Assembly (NCBI GenBank): GCA_028551475.1
Contig: CM052355.1
Coordinates: 18,435,543-18,499,542, forward strand
Source of the DNA: Casuarina equisetifolia
Lineage: Eukaryota; Streptophyta; Magnoliopsida; Fagales; Casuarinaceae
Reading direction: 5' to 3'
DNA length: 64,000 nucleotides
Part shown: one piece after another, positions 1 to 13,168 of the stretch
How positions within the stretch are numbered: position 1 is the stretch's first letter
Layout of the letters: every line of letters begins with the position of its first letter
The notes under the pieces: generated by a model
Database searches by the model: none
The model's input: the letters and a program-made list of their open reading frames with translations, nothing else
What the model was told of the DNA's origin: nothing
Program-made: the position numbers and the translations under genes

Positions 1-892
1 TGTGATTAATGAATTTTATATCGTTAAAAAATATTAAATTTTTTTATTTATTTGATATTAAGTTTTATTAAATTTTTAGTTAAATATAAATATTTTAAAA
101 ATATATAGTCAACTTGTTCAGTATATATTCTTCCAATTTTTTCTGTTACAGGTTTCTGTATTGTAGCTTGCCTTCCTTTTTCTCCTTTATGCTTCAATTT
201 GTAATTACTAATTCATGATGAGAAAGTTCTTGAGAAATGGGATTTCTACTAGTATTCAGAATTGTTACCTTAGATGAATAAATAATGTATATTGGGGCCG
301 ATGAGATATAAGAAAGATCATTATCAAAATCAATTCCCACCAGGGTGGTCATCTTCATCAAGTTTGAAACTTGTTTTATCGCATGTTTCCTCGGCTTTCC
401 TGCATGCACTCCAAAGCCGTCTATATTTTCCTTGACTTTCCTGCCTACCAAACGGAAGAGTTGAAGAATGTGGTCTCACGTTTGCAATGTTAGGATAAGT
501 CGCTAGACTGTTGTCATGCAGGACATGGCATTGATGGTGACTTTGTCCTTCTCCAAAAGGAACTGACTGAATGTGCCCGTACTATGGGCTCCGTTCATGG
601 AGACTCAACGTGCTACGCAACAGAATCGGCCGCAAATCTCCATCCTGACACCCACAAGCGGTTCAGATAGACTGCAACTCCAGCACCAATCAGGGGAAAT
701 GGTGGTTTAAAGGGTTGCCTCTCTTTTCTTTTTTCTTTTTTCTTTTTCCTTTTTTTCTTTTTTTCTTTTACTTTTATTCTTTATTTGCTATAAAGTCACG
801 CATCATAATCTCCTAGCGGACAAACATCTTCAATTCGTAGTAGATTGAGACGCTTTCCTTCATTGCCCTCCCGGAGAAGAAAGAGTGGGGAA
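1..892. other. Upstream region of the first cystinosin gene
   Basis: No gene was recognised here. Short open frames on both strands lack family similarity and normal splice context. A long pyrimidine tract (T/C only, about 718-785) lies roughly 110 bases before the cystinosin ATG at 893 and probably belongs to its promoter or leader. The first 120 bases are very AT-rich. Confidence 0.5.
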
Positions 893-3800
893 ATGGCTTC
901 TTGGAATTCAATTCCGCTGGAAATCACGTACCAGGTCCTGGGTTGGACAGCTTTCCTGTCATGGTCCGTCAGTTTCTACCCGCAAGTGATCTTGAATTTC
1001 CATAGGAAAAGGTATGACTGCGAGACTAACAGTTTTTCATCATCTTCTTTCTTGGCCGGATTTCATTTCCATGGTTTTTGATGTCTCTATTGGGTTTTTC
1101 CGGTGTTGGGGTCTGAACGTAGCGTGGTGGGGTTGAATTTCGATTTCGCGCTCCTGAATTTGACGAAGCACTCGTCGTATCTCATATACAACGCATCCCT
1201 TTACTTCAGCTCCGCTATTCAGAAGCAGTACTTCGAGAAATACGGCTATGATCAGGTTCGTGCTTTCTTCTTGTTCTGGGAGAGAGAGAAAAAAAAAAAA
1301 AAAGATCATCGTTAAACTTTCAACGAGGAAATCAAGAAATTTTTTTTCCCCTTCCCTGGGAGTGCGCCCAGTATGCACGTGTCCTATCAAAGATCATGTC
1401 GACAGTGAATTTGAAGTACCAAATAATTGGATTTGATTTTCATTGCAAATTGCGGTCGAAATCAAAATCCAGTTTCTGGGTGAAGTCATTTCCATCAGCA
1501 AGGGGATGTGTTCATGCGTTGACTTGTGCATCTCGTTAGGCATGTGTTTCAATCGTCGACGACTGCAGATAGAGCCTTAGTTGTTGGCCCAGATTAAGCT
1601 TTTTCACAGTACTTCTATTTTTTGGACTTACGTTAAACATGGGACCTCAGTTGGTTTTTGATGTTCTTTACTTGAATGATTAAGCCTTTATTTAGTCTAT
1701 GGTTCTTCTAATTGTTGCAGATGATACCCGTAGCTGCAAACGATGTTGCTTTCTCTATCCATGCCGTCCTTTTGACGGCAGTTACCTTGTTCCAGATTGT
1801 AATCTATGAAGTATGTGGATTACCTTTCCTCCGCGAGTTTATATAGTTTTTCTCTTGTTGGTGAGAGATCTCTATCTTACTAGACTTGTTACCGAGTTTA
1901 ATCTCGCCTCTCTTGCTGGTCTTCTACAGCGTGGAAATCAGAAGGTTTCCAGGATAGCTACTGCGATTGTCTGTGCCGTGTGGTTTTTTGCCGCTGTTTG
2001 TTTTTTCATAGCTCTGCCAAACCATTATTGGCTTTGGCTAATCTCCATCTTCAAGTAAGCTCTCTCTTTACATTTTTGAAAGTACAGTTCAACTTCATTC
2101 AAATAGCAATGATGGCTGACAACTAACTTTATATTTGCAATTATGATCATTAATGTGAATGGATCCTTTTCCGTCTCATTAGTTTAATGTTTATTTTTCA
2201 CATCAACATCGACTCTGGGATGTATTACCTCCCCTGTATTAAGTTCAGTTTCACATTAACACTTACCATCGATGAATTTTCGAGATCTGATCTGAGGTAT
2301 ATCTTAGCAACATTAGGATTGAAATTGCCGCATATCTGGAGTCGAAGGTGGACTTGTCAGTAATGTTATTACACGTGCAATTAAATTGAGCATGGGTACA
2401 AAGTTACCCGTTGTTTGTCTGTGTGGTCACTTTCTCTCTCTTGTTGAAGACCTTTCACTTTCTCCTCGATTATCACCGTCTCTGTAAAACTTCCTGACAC
2501 TTCATCTTCTGTAAAGTTTTGAGGTAGAATGCTTTTTATAGACAGACGGTACTTCTGCTTTGACTGCGGTGTAATGTAGTTACTTCATATTCATCCGTTA
2601 AAGCTCAACTTATCTCTGATAATGACCATATTTAATTTATGATCCTTTCATGTTACAAATTGCTACCTTATATATTGATCGCGGGAAATCTAGACTCTCT
2701 CCTTACATGTGCGTCTCTGTACTAGAAACTGGTGTCAAGGCCTTCTTGGCAGACCAGCTAACTTTGTCAGGACTAAAATAAAACAAGCTTATTCCCAAAT
2801 GACGCAGATTTGGCATTAAGCTGCAGATAAGCTTAGTGGCCATTGATAAAATCCTTCTTGTCACTTGGTTAGAGGGAAATCTCAGGGTGATATATAAAGC
2901 TGCTTAGCTTGAAATTAGACCGCCCAAACAGTGTTCATTGAAGAGTCCCATTTTGTATAATTAATGGGATAGATTTCGATCTCTGTCCCTTTGTTGCATT
3001 CTTTGGTTTTCTCAATCTTGAACAACATTCTTCCGGTGGCAAAAAGAAAACAGGAGGGACTGCAACACATATTTCTATGATTTTGGAAACTGATTGTAAA
3101 TTGAATTGTTTACGATGTATAGTCATGTGAATACTAATTTAAATTTACTTCAAACACCACCCCCCCCCCCCTCTGTTTCTCTCTTCCTCTCTCTCCTTTC
3201 TGATCTTCATATACCAGAAACTTGAATAAATTCCGAGTTGACCTCACTACAGAAATGCTAGCCATGACTAATATTATATTGTTTCAAGATTTCTAGACCT
3301 GTGGTTAACTCTACTTTTTGAAATGAATTCAACTATCATGCAGCTCGATTCAAGTTTTCATGACAGTCATCAAATATATACCCCAGGTCAGACTTATTAT
3401 GCCTTTAAGTCGTTTGTTATTAGTGAAGATGGCAAAAGTGCTTAATTGGTTGGTTATGCTGATTTTTAGATACAATTTAACATTTCTTGCAAATGAAGAT
3501 TCCATATAGGTGCTGCCCCCATATTTTTGTAGCAATCTTATATCAGAACTTTAATTCATTTGTCTCCTGGGGAAAAGGGCTTGGCTGGAATTGGTTTGTG
3601 TGTGTGTGTGGTGGTGGTGGTGGTGCCCCAAGCAGGCCCTGGGGGTGAGAGAGTAGGGATTGCTTTGCAGCACTCTTCCAACCCCTTTTACAAGTTCTCC
3701 ATCCAAGACATTCTTGGTTGCAAGTTAAAGTTTCTGAATTTTGATACGATTCAATTAAAGACCATACAGTGCTTGGAGAGGCACTTTGGATGTTAGGGAT

Positions 3801-5302
3801 ATGGTTAGCTATCATGGATGTAGGAAGGGCCACTTTGAATCAATAACTTTATCCAATGAAACTTTGGGTGTTCGGAGAAGCCTCTAAATTTGGCTTTGTT
3901 CATCATTTTTCACTTAGCTTCATAACCTGAACTGTGGTATCTTAACACTTCGGGAGTTAGGATAAGCCTTGAAAATCAAACTTTGCTCTTTCTATTTTAT
4001 TCAGAAAAAGTTGATAGCTTCGATGGAACATTGAAAGTGAAATAGAATTGGGTTCATCAGTTGTTGAATTACATGCTTCTATTCTCTTCAAGTAGTATTA
4101 GATAATGCAAATTCATACGTGAAGTGACATAGCTTGTTTACATAGATCGGTTGATATGTCCTAGAATTGTTTGGTGGTGCTTAACTGGTGTTTTAGTTGT
4201 CTTTACCTCATAAGATGGTTAAAAGAAACTGATTGTAATTGCTTAACATTTTACGATGGCATCATGACCTTAATTTCTGGAGTGGCCGTCCATGTAGTTT
4301 TACTAAATTTGTTTTCAAATATAGGCATTTATGAACTTTGCAAGAAAGAGCACGGATGGGTTTAGCATCGGCAACATTGTACTCGATTTTTTTGGGGGCT
4401 TAACAAATTATGCGCAGATGGCTGTGCAATCCATAGATCAAGGTTTGCTATTTCTTCCTCATCCATAGATCTTGAAATCTGAATTGGTCCCTCATTCATT
4501 TTCTTGGGTTAGCATCGCCATTCCTAAGCATTTTGCTTTCTGCAGGTTCTTGGGTTAACTTCTATGGGAACGTAGGGAAGACGCTACTATCTCTGGTATA
4601 TAATATTTTTCCACTTTCAGTGATTTACTTTCAACTTATACCTCATACTTCAACTGATATTTACCAAGTTTGAGCGTACATTTTCTCTTGCTTTTGCTAG
4701 AATATATGTGGTAGATGAATTTGTTATGCCATCTCTGATAAACTTCTGTGATGAATCATAACTCAAATTTGCGTTTTAATGTTAGAATTACTGCCAACTA
4801 TTTTAGCTGAGCATGGAAATTTAGTGAGGAAGGAGTTGATCATGTGTAGAAATTCTCACAAAAGTTTCAACATAAAAGGTGATGAACACATGAAGTAAAA
4901 GAAAACGTTTTCCTTTCAAAGATGATTTCTTGCGTGAAGTAAACGCAAATTGCTTACCGTTTAGAAGTTATTGCTTGCCGGAGATGTATTTGAGACCAAT
5001 CGTAATCAAATATGTACTTGTAACTTTTCCCCTGATTTTTCATTAATTTTCAAGGATTCGTTTAAATCTCATTGGTCACTGAATTGTTACTTAGTCCTCT
5101 ATGGTTTTGAGCTTCTGTTTTGGTATTTGAAAAGGTTGGATGGAATATGCTCTTGCAGGTATCTATTTTCTTTGACTTACTATTCATGGTTCAACATTAT
5201 GTGCTATATCCTCGCAAGAAAGCTCAAATCCCTCCTGAACTCATCGAGGAAGTTAGAGAGCCACTTGTTAAGTCTCCTGATCAGCCATCAGAAAATGTGT
5301 AA
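893..5302 (+). CDS. Cystinosin-type PQ-loop transporter, tandem copy 1
   Basis: Encodes 273 aa of the lysosomal cystine transporter family; in plants it is expected in the vacuolar membrane, exporting cystine with protons. Eight exons join without a frame break: 893-1011, 1123-1255, 1721-1810, 1930-2054, 3344-3386, 4325-4442, 4546-4595, 5159-5302. Both PQ-loops are visible: Y-P-Q at residues 29-31 and Y-I-P-Q at 167-170, the second followed by the conserved [14 protein letters not shown] stretch. Seven hydrophobic segments are expected for the family and the length matches plant homologues. The start is the ATG of MASWNSIPLEI; an in-frame upstream ATG at 845 would add 16 unconserved residues. 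A second copy lies 0.9 kb downstream with the same exon lengths except the last. Family assignment is secure; substrate is by family knowledge. Confidence 0.95.
3160..3171. repeat. Poly-C run in intron 4 of cystinosin copy 1
   Basis: Twelve consecutive C bases followed by CT-rich sequence inside the intron. This is simple-sequence DNA prone to length error. Confidence 0.9.
3596..3625. repeat. Compound GT/GGT microsatellite in intron 5 of cystinosin copy 1
   Basis: About seven TG units run directly into five GGT units. It lies in a long intron between exons 5 and 6. Confidence 0.9.
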
Positions 5303-6183
5303 ATCTCACCTCAGGGCACAGTCTAAGAAGTCAGTTAAGCTTTATGTTCTTTTGGTAGAGAAGCAAAGGATCTGACATGAAAGGCAGTCAATTCTCGACA
5401 GAAACTAATGTTATGTGAAAAATTAGTCAAGCTTTTCTTGTAAAATACCATTTACTCTATATATTGAATGAAAATTTTGTCCGTTCTACTTCCATGTGGT
5501 TTTTCTATAGTTGCAATGAACCTTAGTTGACATATGTTAGCAACTGTAAATAAGATGTTGGCGTTTAAAGAACAAAAAGGACCTGGTAAAACTAAAGATT
5601 GCTTCTGAATGGATACTGGCCAACAGGGTACATCGCGTAGGTGATCCTTCAACTGCTTTTCGGGGCACTTGAACTTCTCTTAGTAATGGCTAATGTTGGG
5701 AGATATCAAAGATTTAGGCTATGCAGTCCCTCTTCCACTGGAAACAGGCATTTTGCGTCCAATAGCTCGTGCTTAGATGATGGTGTGAAGAGCCAATTGA
5801 GTTGAGCCTATCCTCAGATCAAATACATCATGATGACAGAAAACTACATAAGTTTCCTATCAATAGTCACAGTGCGATATGTATAAATATGTATGAATGG
5901 AGACAGTGCGAGAGAGACAAAGAGGGAAAAAGACATTCGGCAGCCGTCCGCGATATCATGGTGAAAACTCGCCCCATAAGGAGCTCAGGGATGTCGGGAG
6001 CTTCGGAGGGTTTCCCGAGGAAGGGAAGCGACACAATGCTCCGGCGACAAGTTTAGACGCTAGTGGACGTATCCAATGAAATATCAAATCTTTTGGGGAC
6101 GCCTACCCCAGACGCTCTCAACAGATAATGTAGAAAAATATTTTAAGCATTCGTCGTTTCCTCTCCCCAACAGAGAGAGAGAA
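5303..6183. other. Spacer between the two cystinosin genes
   Basis: Contains the 3' UTR of copy 1 and the promoter and leader of copy 2. Short open frames here show no family similarity. Just before the ATG of copy 2 the leader is rich in GA. Confidence 0.5.
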
Positions 6184-9100
6184 ATGGCTCGGTGGAGCTC
6201 AGTTCCGCTGGAAATCACGTACCAGGTTCTGGGATGGACTTCTTTCTTGTCATGGACCATGTGTTTCTACCCACAACTCATCTTGAATTTCCGGAGGAAA
6301 AGGTATTACCGCAACAGAAATTATTTAATTTCTTCATCCTCTTTCTGGCTGAATTATGTTTACTGATATGACTCGCTTTTTTGCTCTATTATTGGTTGTT
6401 TGTTTTGGGTGTTAACGTAGTGTGGTGGGGATGAGCTTTGATTTTGCGTTGCTGAATTTGACGAAGCACTCCTCGTATCTGATATATAACGCTTCCCTCT
6501 TCTTTAGCTCCACTATTCAGAAGCAGTACTACCAAAAGTACGGCTATGGGGAGGTTCGTGCTTTCTTCTCGTAGAAAAAGAAAAATGAAAAAAGGGGGAG
6601 AAAATGAGAAAGGGACTAAAAGAATTTTTAAGTTCTGAGTGGTAAAGCGTTTTTGTACTTGAATTTGAGGGTTCTGCTAATATAGAGTTGATTTTCCTCG
6701 CAAATTCTACTTGAAATCAAAATCTCATTCGAGTGAAGCGTTTATAATCAAGGAAGTGAATGGTCTACTTAGTGACTTTGTGCGAGTAGTGGTGTTCAAT
6801 CTGAGTAGTGCAGCTACTGCAGAAGATATTGGCCTGGAATACGCTTTTTATTGCAGTTTCCTTCTTGGGCATTCTTAATTTTTAACCTTTGATTTTTTCT
6901 TTTGTGCTTTGGTTTGATGAAGATACTCACATGAAGTACGTAAGATGGAATAGGAACGTGAGTTAGTTTTTCACTTGTCGAGGTAGCTAGTTTTGGTTTG
7001 ATCTAAGAAAGGGAATGTAAAGGCGGTAACATTTGGAATTAACAGTGTCTATATTATCAGATTCAGAATCGACAACTTTATATGTGCAACTTCATATTAC
7101 AGATGATACCTGTAGCTGCAAACGATGTTGCTTTCTCTACCCACGCTGTTCTTGCAACAGCAGTTCTCTTGCTCCAGATTGTAATCTATGATGTACGCTT
7201 TTGCTCTTTCTCACTAAGTACATGTGTTCTTTCATCCTATTGCTGTGACATATTTGTCTTAGTGATCTTGTTAGGGAGTGCAGTATCTAATCTGACCTTT
7301 CTTGATGGTTTTGTGCAGCGTGGAAGTCAGAAGTTCTCCAAGATAAGTATTGTGATCGTCTCTGCTGTGTGGGTGTTCGCTGCTGTTTGTTTTTTCATAG
7401 CTTTGCCTAATCACTCGTGGCTTTGGCTAATCTCCATCTTTAAGTAAGACGCTCTCTTTAGCCTTTTGTACCTTGACTCTGAGCCATATCTGCTTGTAGT
7501 GTTCATAAAATATGAAGCTTTTTTTTTCCCTTTTTTTTTTGGCGTTTCTTTCGCTTTTTGACATTTGTGTTTAGGTTTTTCACGTCCACATAATATCTTG
7601 GACTACCATTTTGGCTGTACTAAGTACAGTTCTACGTTGAGATTTGCCATTAATTAAGTGCAGTTCTAGTTTGAAGTTCCTTTTGAAGAATTGTACTGTA
7701 GTTCTTATTTATTATAGTATGAAGTGGTGTATAATTCAAAGCTGAGTTTCTTTCTCATATGCCTGTCTAGCAGAAAATTGCTTGAATTTTCTCTGTTTAC
7801 TTCATACATAAAATTGCTCTTTTTACCGTACAGTTTCAAGATTCTTATACCTCTGGTTGAACTTCCTTTCTAACTTTGAATTCAATTATGTTGCAGCTCA
7901 ATTCAAGTTTTTATGACAGTCATCAAATATATTCCCCAGGTTAAATCTGCAACCCCTCTAGGTTGTTTCACAGTGTGGCCTACATAAGATGTTGAAAGGA
8001 CTCAATCTATTGCGTATGGTGATGGATGCATTCTGATAATTCTGTTGTCTGTTGGAAGTACACAACTCCTGTGGCTTCATATATTTCAAGCCAGAAGGTA
8101 TAAGATTCCCAAGTTACCTGTAGATTGTTTGGCAAACGTATTAAAGTGCCTATTTAATTTTCTCAAGTTTTGAACACCGAGAACTAATATTTGGAAACTA
8201 GTTTTATAAACGGATTTGCAGATATTAACCTTGTTAGTAACAGGTTATTTAAAATACGTTTAAGAACTCCCTACACCTTAATAAAATAACATTCCTAAGA
8301 TGCATGTATTTTTGAAGGTACAAGAAGTGGTCTTTAGTTGAGGTGGAGGCTACGCCATTAATAGATGTAGGTCTCTAACTTTTGTATCTACTCTCATGAG
8401 GAAAGAAGTTGGAGATCCAACTTTAATGTAAGTTTGACAAAGGTACAAGGGTGGGTCGTCCATCACCACAAAAGGTTGAATGTGGAAACTCATCTGCTGC
8501 ATGTTTATCACGAAGGAGGAGAAAGAGATTTGTCTCTCATTTCTGAGAAAGGAGAGGCGATGGCCTATTGTGGATGTTATCTTTTGTCATCTATATTCGT
8601 TATATTTTAAGAACATTTCTCAAGTTTTTGTTTCTCAAAAACACTTTATTATTTACCAAACAAACTGTCTTAGACAAGCTTCTCAAACAATATGTTTCAA
8701 AGTGTGATTCCTACCAAAAACACTCAGTTTTTGTTGAAGGTGCATGAGATGATTAAGAGAAAAATTGAATGCTTGTATTTATGCGTTGCATCTTGGGATG
8801 GTTTCATAAAACCTGAAGTAACTGCTTGAGTTTGTATTGATGAATTTGTTGTGAAATATAGGTGGTTATGAATTTTAAGCGAAAAAGCACAGATGGATTC
8901 AGTATCGGCTATATTTTACTCGATTTTGTCGGAGGGTCGACAAGTGTCTTGCAGATGGTTGTGCAGTCTATAGATCAGGGTTTATTACTTAGTCCCCAGT
9001 CATCGATCTTACCTTCTAAATGCATCTCTAATGCAAACTACATTCCTAAACTTGTTGCTTTTTCCAGGATCTTGGGTGAACTTTTCTGGAAACATGGGGA

Positions 9101-9717
9101 AGATGTTGTTATCTCTGGTATGGATATTATTCACTTCTCTTTCACCTTTAAGTGGTACAGACTAGAACTGCTATTTAAAAAGATTATGGGATCACAATCT
9201 ACATCAGATTAACAAGTAAAGTCATCTACCACATCTATTAAGGCTGATGAGAAATAAAGTATGCACAAGGACAGTCATTTATTTCACCTGGCAAAAAATT
9301 TTGCAAAAAAACAGTTGTACAAACATGTACCGAAGTTCTTGTGGAGTGACATTTCAAACCGAAGTTGATGAAAGTGCAAGTAAAAGAAGCTTACTTTTTC
9401 GAAGATTATTTATTGCTTGAAATGTACTTGGAGCCAACAATAACCAAACAATTTTTTATCTTTACTATGGTTGTTCTGCTCTTTCAAAGACGCGTGGAAT
9501 TAATGTTCCTCATAAGCTTTAACTTATGCTCCTGCATTTATATTTTGTAATCTTCTACTTTGTTTGTTTTAGAAGTAGTAATAGAATACATATGCTGTTC
9601 CAGGTATCTATGTCCTTCGACATTTTGTTCCTGTGCCAACGTTTTGTTCTCTATACTGTCAACAAACACCATGTCTCTCCTGAACATGTCGAGGAAAGCG
9701 AAGAGCCGCTTGTTTAG
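6184..9717 (+). CDS. Cystinosin-type PQ-loop transporter, tandem copy 2 (diverged C-terminus)
   Basis: Encodes 263 aa. Eight exons: 6184-6302, 6421-6553, 7103-7192, 7319-7443, 7897-7939, 8862-8979, 9068-9117, 9604-9717. Exons 1 to 7 have exactly the lengths of copy 1 (119, 133, 90, 125, 43, 118, 50), so the pair arose by DNA-level tandem duplication. Both PQ-loops are intact (residues 29-31 and 167-170). The C-terminal half has drifted: the TNYAQ motif of copy 1 is TSVLQ here, and the last helix runs on to YTVNK where copy 1 has YPRKK. The stop is a TAG where copy 1 has a lysine AAG, which removes the final ten residues. It looks functional, but altered targeting or transport is possible. Confidence 0.93.
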
Positions 9718-10613
9718 TGTTCTGCTCATCCACAATCAGAAAATGTACAAACCTCCACTCTGCTCATAATGTAGAAGTCAGTTAATTGCTTATTTTCAAC
9801 ACAAACAAATGATTTCATTTGATTTGATATGAACATTGTGTTTGTGCAGGATAAATAATTGAGATACTTCTTCCACTTTCATGGAGTTATATTAGAATTT
9901 TTGTGCAATTAAAAGAAATCTATATCTATAGTGGGATTATAGGGTGTCATTTGACATAAGAATGAACTAACAGGTATATGTTGTAATACATTATGAAGCT
10001 AAGGAACTCAAGCCATAGATGCATGTTAACTACCAGCTAACTTAATGATAAGTTATCAGGGGCTTGAATCTCTTGATATTAGTTAAGTGTGCCTATTAAC
10101 AAAAAATTGCCAAAGGCAAATAGCTTTGAAAATCTTATATTTCACACTAGTAATTAAATAGAGGAATAGGGAAAAGGAAAAAGAAAAAATAAAAGAGAAA
10201 AGAAAAGATGACTACATTCTTATTAATCATTTTTTTCAAAATTCATTATTAAAGTTACTTTCAAATTTTAAACTAGAAAATATATGATTTTAAAGATCTA
10301 GTTTATAACAATTGGATCTAATTTATTTAAAACATATTTTTTAGGGGAGGAATCATACAAAAAAAAAATTAAATAAAATCATTTGCCTGCGAAATTTAGA
10401 AATGAATAAACCAAATAATGTGTCCTTTTTTTTTTTTTTCAAAGAACCTTCCGTTTGGGAAAGTGCAACGTATCACTGTATTTATTTATTTATTTATTCT
10501 TTATCACTATATTTATTGCCTCCATTAACGTCAAAGAGTACGTAACAGTCTAAGAGGGTCCAAAATAGGGAGTGAAGAAGGAATAAATATAGTGATACAT
10601 AATAAATAAACCA
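9718..10613. other. AT-rich intergenic region, no gene seen
   Basis: The 3' UTR of cystinosin copy 2 is followed by AT-rich sequence with homopolymer A and T runs and a short TTTA microsatellite near 10480-10499. No splice-supported coding potential. Confidence 0.5.
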
Positions 10614-11516
10614 GTGAAGGAGTTTGGTTCTCTTTATGAACCTGATATTGAATCTACCATGATGGCCATGAGGTGGCGGCTCGCTCGCAACCCCCTTTAT
10701 GACTTTGCCAAGGAGAAAAGCTTACTTGCTTTAACTACAGGGCCAGAAAGTAAAGATCAAGAAGGAAACAATGGCGAAAACATTGGATTTTCATTGGAAT
10801 TGTCTCTTCTTCATAAGAAGAAAACAACTAATGATATTATTTCCTCTTCCAATAAGAAAGAAAATGAACCCATCTTCTATGATTTCATAGCTACTCTATA
10901 GAATGATCACGTTCGAGTGGGTCAAAGTAAAGGACTATTGACCATAAAGGAACATGAATCGGAGGGGATTTCTTTGGAGTTAATGTTGGGTTTCGCTTCT
11001 CAGATCACCAAAAAGAGAAAAGTAAGAGAAAACTCTTCCAATATCATATGTTCGTTTGTTGCTTGTGGAACCAACAGATTGAAACAAAGTGCGGAGAGGT
11101 CAAACAAGCAGAGAGGCATCATGGTGTTCCACTATCAACAAATCTCGACCATGATCCCCAGGTTATCAAGAAGACAGTTATGACAAGTGACATTTGGCAC
11201 TTGCCCAGGTTCTTGTTAGGGGCTGATTGGGTTAAGAAGCATATTTTAAAACACTTTGGAATGCAAAACACAAGGACCAAATTAGGAATGGTATAGGAGT
11301 TTCTCTTTGGAATTGTGATACTGCTTTTGAACATCAATTACTCTTCAAGCAATGGCCAAATGGAAGCTATGTCCTCATTAGCAACTAGACTAAGGAATTT
11401 GTGAAAGAAGAAGCTTGAACAAGGTTGATGAAGTTGGACTTTATTGGGATCAAAATAATTCAAGATTCAACTTTAGCATTCTCAAGCATACTTTCAGCAA
11501 TTAATCCTCACCACTT
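10614..11516 (+). pseudogene. B3-domain (REM / DUF313-like) protein pseudogene
   Basis: The region has a readable but broken coding path. The 5' part (about 10614-11200) carries charged, Lys/Ser-rich sequence with two related stretches, GFSLELSLLHKK and GISLELMLGFASQ. From about 11150 a B3-like DNA-binding domain follows: IKKTVMTSDIWHLPRFLLG, then ADWVKKHILKHF, VSLWNCDTAFEHQLLFKQW, GSYVLISN and finally GLYWDQNNSRFNFSILK. Several lesions are seen. A TAG falls at about 11387 where a Trp codon is expected. The frame is lost near 11415. An early TAG at about 10899 splits the N-terminal part. No ATG with good context opens the frame at 10614. The family call rests on recognising the KKxLTxSDVxxLSRLLL and SGSYVL patterns. 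I judge this a dead gene rather than a spliced one. Confidence 0.7.
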
Positions 11517-12351
11517 GTAGTTTTTTGATGGAGTTCTTTGCTAATTTTCTAATATCTTTAGTAAGACAACATGAAGACAGTAAATACAATTTCAATCAAT
11601 GTATTTTTCTTTTTATTTTTATTTTTTGTATAGGCTATGTCCTTTTTCTATCATGGTGTAATCTTATAGAGCAACTACTTCATTTTTTTGTACTGTTCAA
11701 AGAAAGATTGCCCATCAATAGAAAGATGAAACATTCATAAACAAAAAGGTCTCCTTTTGATTGTATAATGTATTTTACTTTACTCTGTAAAAGGTCTTAG
11801 GAAACAGTGATGTAATGTGAAGGTCTAGAAAAAACAAATTAGAACAATCAAACTAAATATATGAGTAAGAGTCATTTTATAATAGTTTGTGTATGCATGT
11901 GGAACATATGCGGGCTTGCAATCTTGAGAAGGGCCTATTAACTAACAAAACCAAATTTCAAACTTAATCTAAAATGGTCAATATTTCAATGTCCTTTATC
12001 TTCCTAAGAACCAATTAATGTGGCAAAGCTCTCTTCCTAATTTTATATACAATTATTCTCACTCAACCCAACTACTTTCCTCTCAATAATTGAGTTTCTC
12101 ACTTACAAGATCCGAATAACCCCAATCAAGCTCCTCTCTCAATCCTTACATTAGGGCGTTCTGGCAAATACCCAAAATTGATCACTTCCTTCCCGTCAAG
12201 CCGTGACCAAGGAGAACAACACAACAACAATTAAATAAAAGAGTGCTCACGTAACAACATTCAACTCAAACATTCACTCTTCCTCAATCCAAGCAACCCA
12301 CACTCAAGTTCCTCAATAGATCCCTCAATCCACACATGCATGTAGCATGAT
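11517..12351. other. Intergenic, no gene seen
   Basis: AT-rich sequence downstream of the B3 relic. The frame at 11525-11740 is T-rich low-complexity translation with no domain. Confidence 0.5.
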
Positions 12352-12579
12352 TGTTGGAACACTCCCACATTGGGTGAAAAACCAAGATACTATAAGCTTA
12401 CAAGTAAAGGCATACCACACTCTTATAAACTAATTTTTAAGGATAGTGGGCCCCTAATAATAAAACTAATAGTGGTACCATTGTCCATTAAAATTGGGCC
12501 AAATACTAATAGTAAAGTCTAATGATAAAGGACTAAAGACTAATGCATGTTGGAACACTTCCACATCAGGGGAAAATAG

Positions 12580-12939
12580 AAAAACCATTGTTAATTTTTA
12601 ATTTATTATTTGGGGTCCCATTGTTTCCTTAAAAACCAATTCATAAAAATGTGGTAGTTTTTTACTTTTTTTTTTTGCACGCGATGTAGGAGTGTTTCAA
12701 CACTCCCCTTGCCACAGATCAAGCATGAGTCAAGATAGTTTAGTTTAATGTTCCTAACCCATTAGTCTTGGACTTTACTATTAGTATTTAACCCAATCTT
12801 AATGGACTATGATATCAGTGTTAGTTCTATTATTAAGAATTCCACTATCCTTAAAAATTGATTCACAAGGATGTGGTGTGCCCTTACTTATAAGCTCATA
12901 GTATCTTGATTTTTTACCCTATGCGGGAGAGTTCCCACA
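12580..12939 (-). mobile_element. Reverse-oriented TRIM-like copy
   Basis: Read on the minus strand, a terminal repeat starts at 12939. It is followed by a degenerate primer site near 12820-12802, the spacer, the purine tract complementary to CTCCCCTT (about 12704-12711), and a second terminal repeat starting at 12702 that runs leftward into inverted junction sequence. It lies head-to-head with forward copies, so this stretch can fold back on itself. Confidence 0.5.
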
Positions 12940-13168
12940 CTCCCTTCGTCACACATCAAGCATGAGTCATGATAGTTTAGTTTGGTAGTCCTAACCTGTT
13001 AGCATTTAACCTTGTGTCATTAGGCCCTATTGTTAGTCTCTGGCTCAATCTTAGTGGGCTCTATTTTTTATGTAGTCCATAAAAAAGGATACGTGGGAAA
13101 CTCTGTGAACAAAATTTCAAAAACACTAAACTAAACTATCTTGACAGGCCGGATGTGTGACAAAGGAG

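Noticed and set aside
194..451. 85-codon minus-strand frame near the left edge
   Set aside because: No domain, no splice context, and AT-rich surroundings. Not supported as a gene.
1040..1390. 116-codon minus-strand frame over cystinosin copy 1
   Set aside because: It is antisense to exon 2 and flanking introns of a well-supported gene; low-complexity Phe and Glu runs come from a homopolymer.
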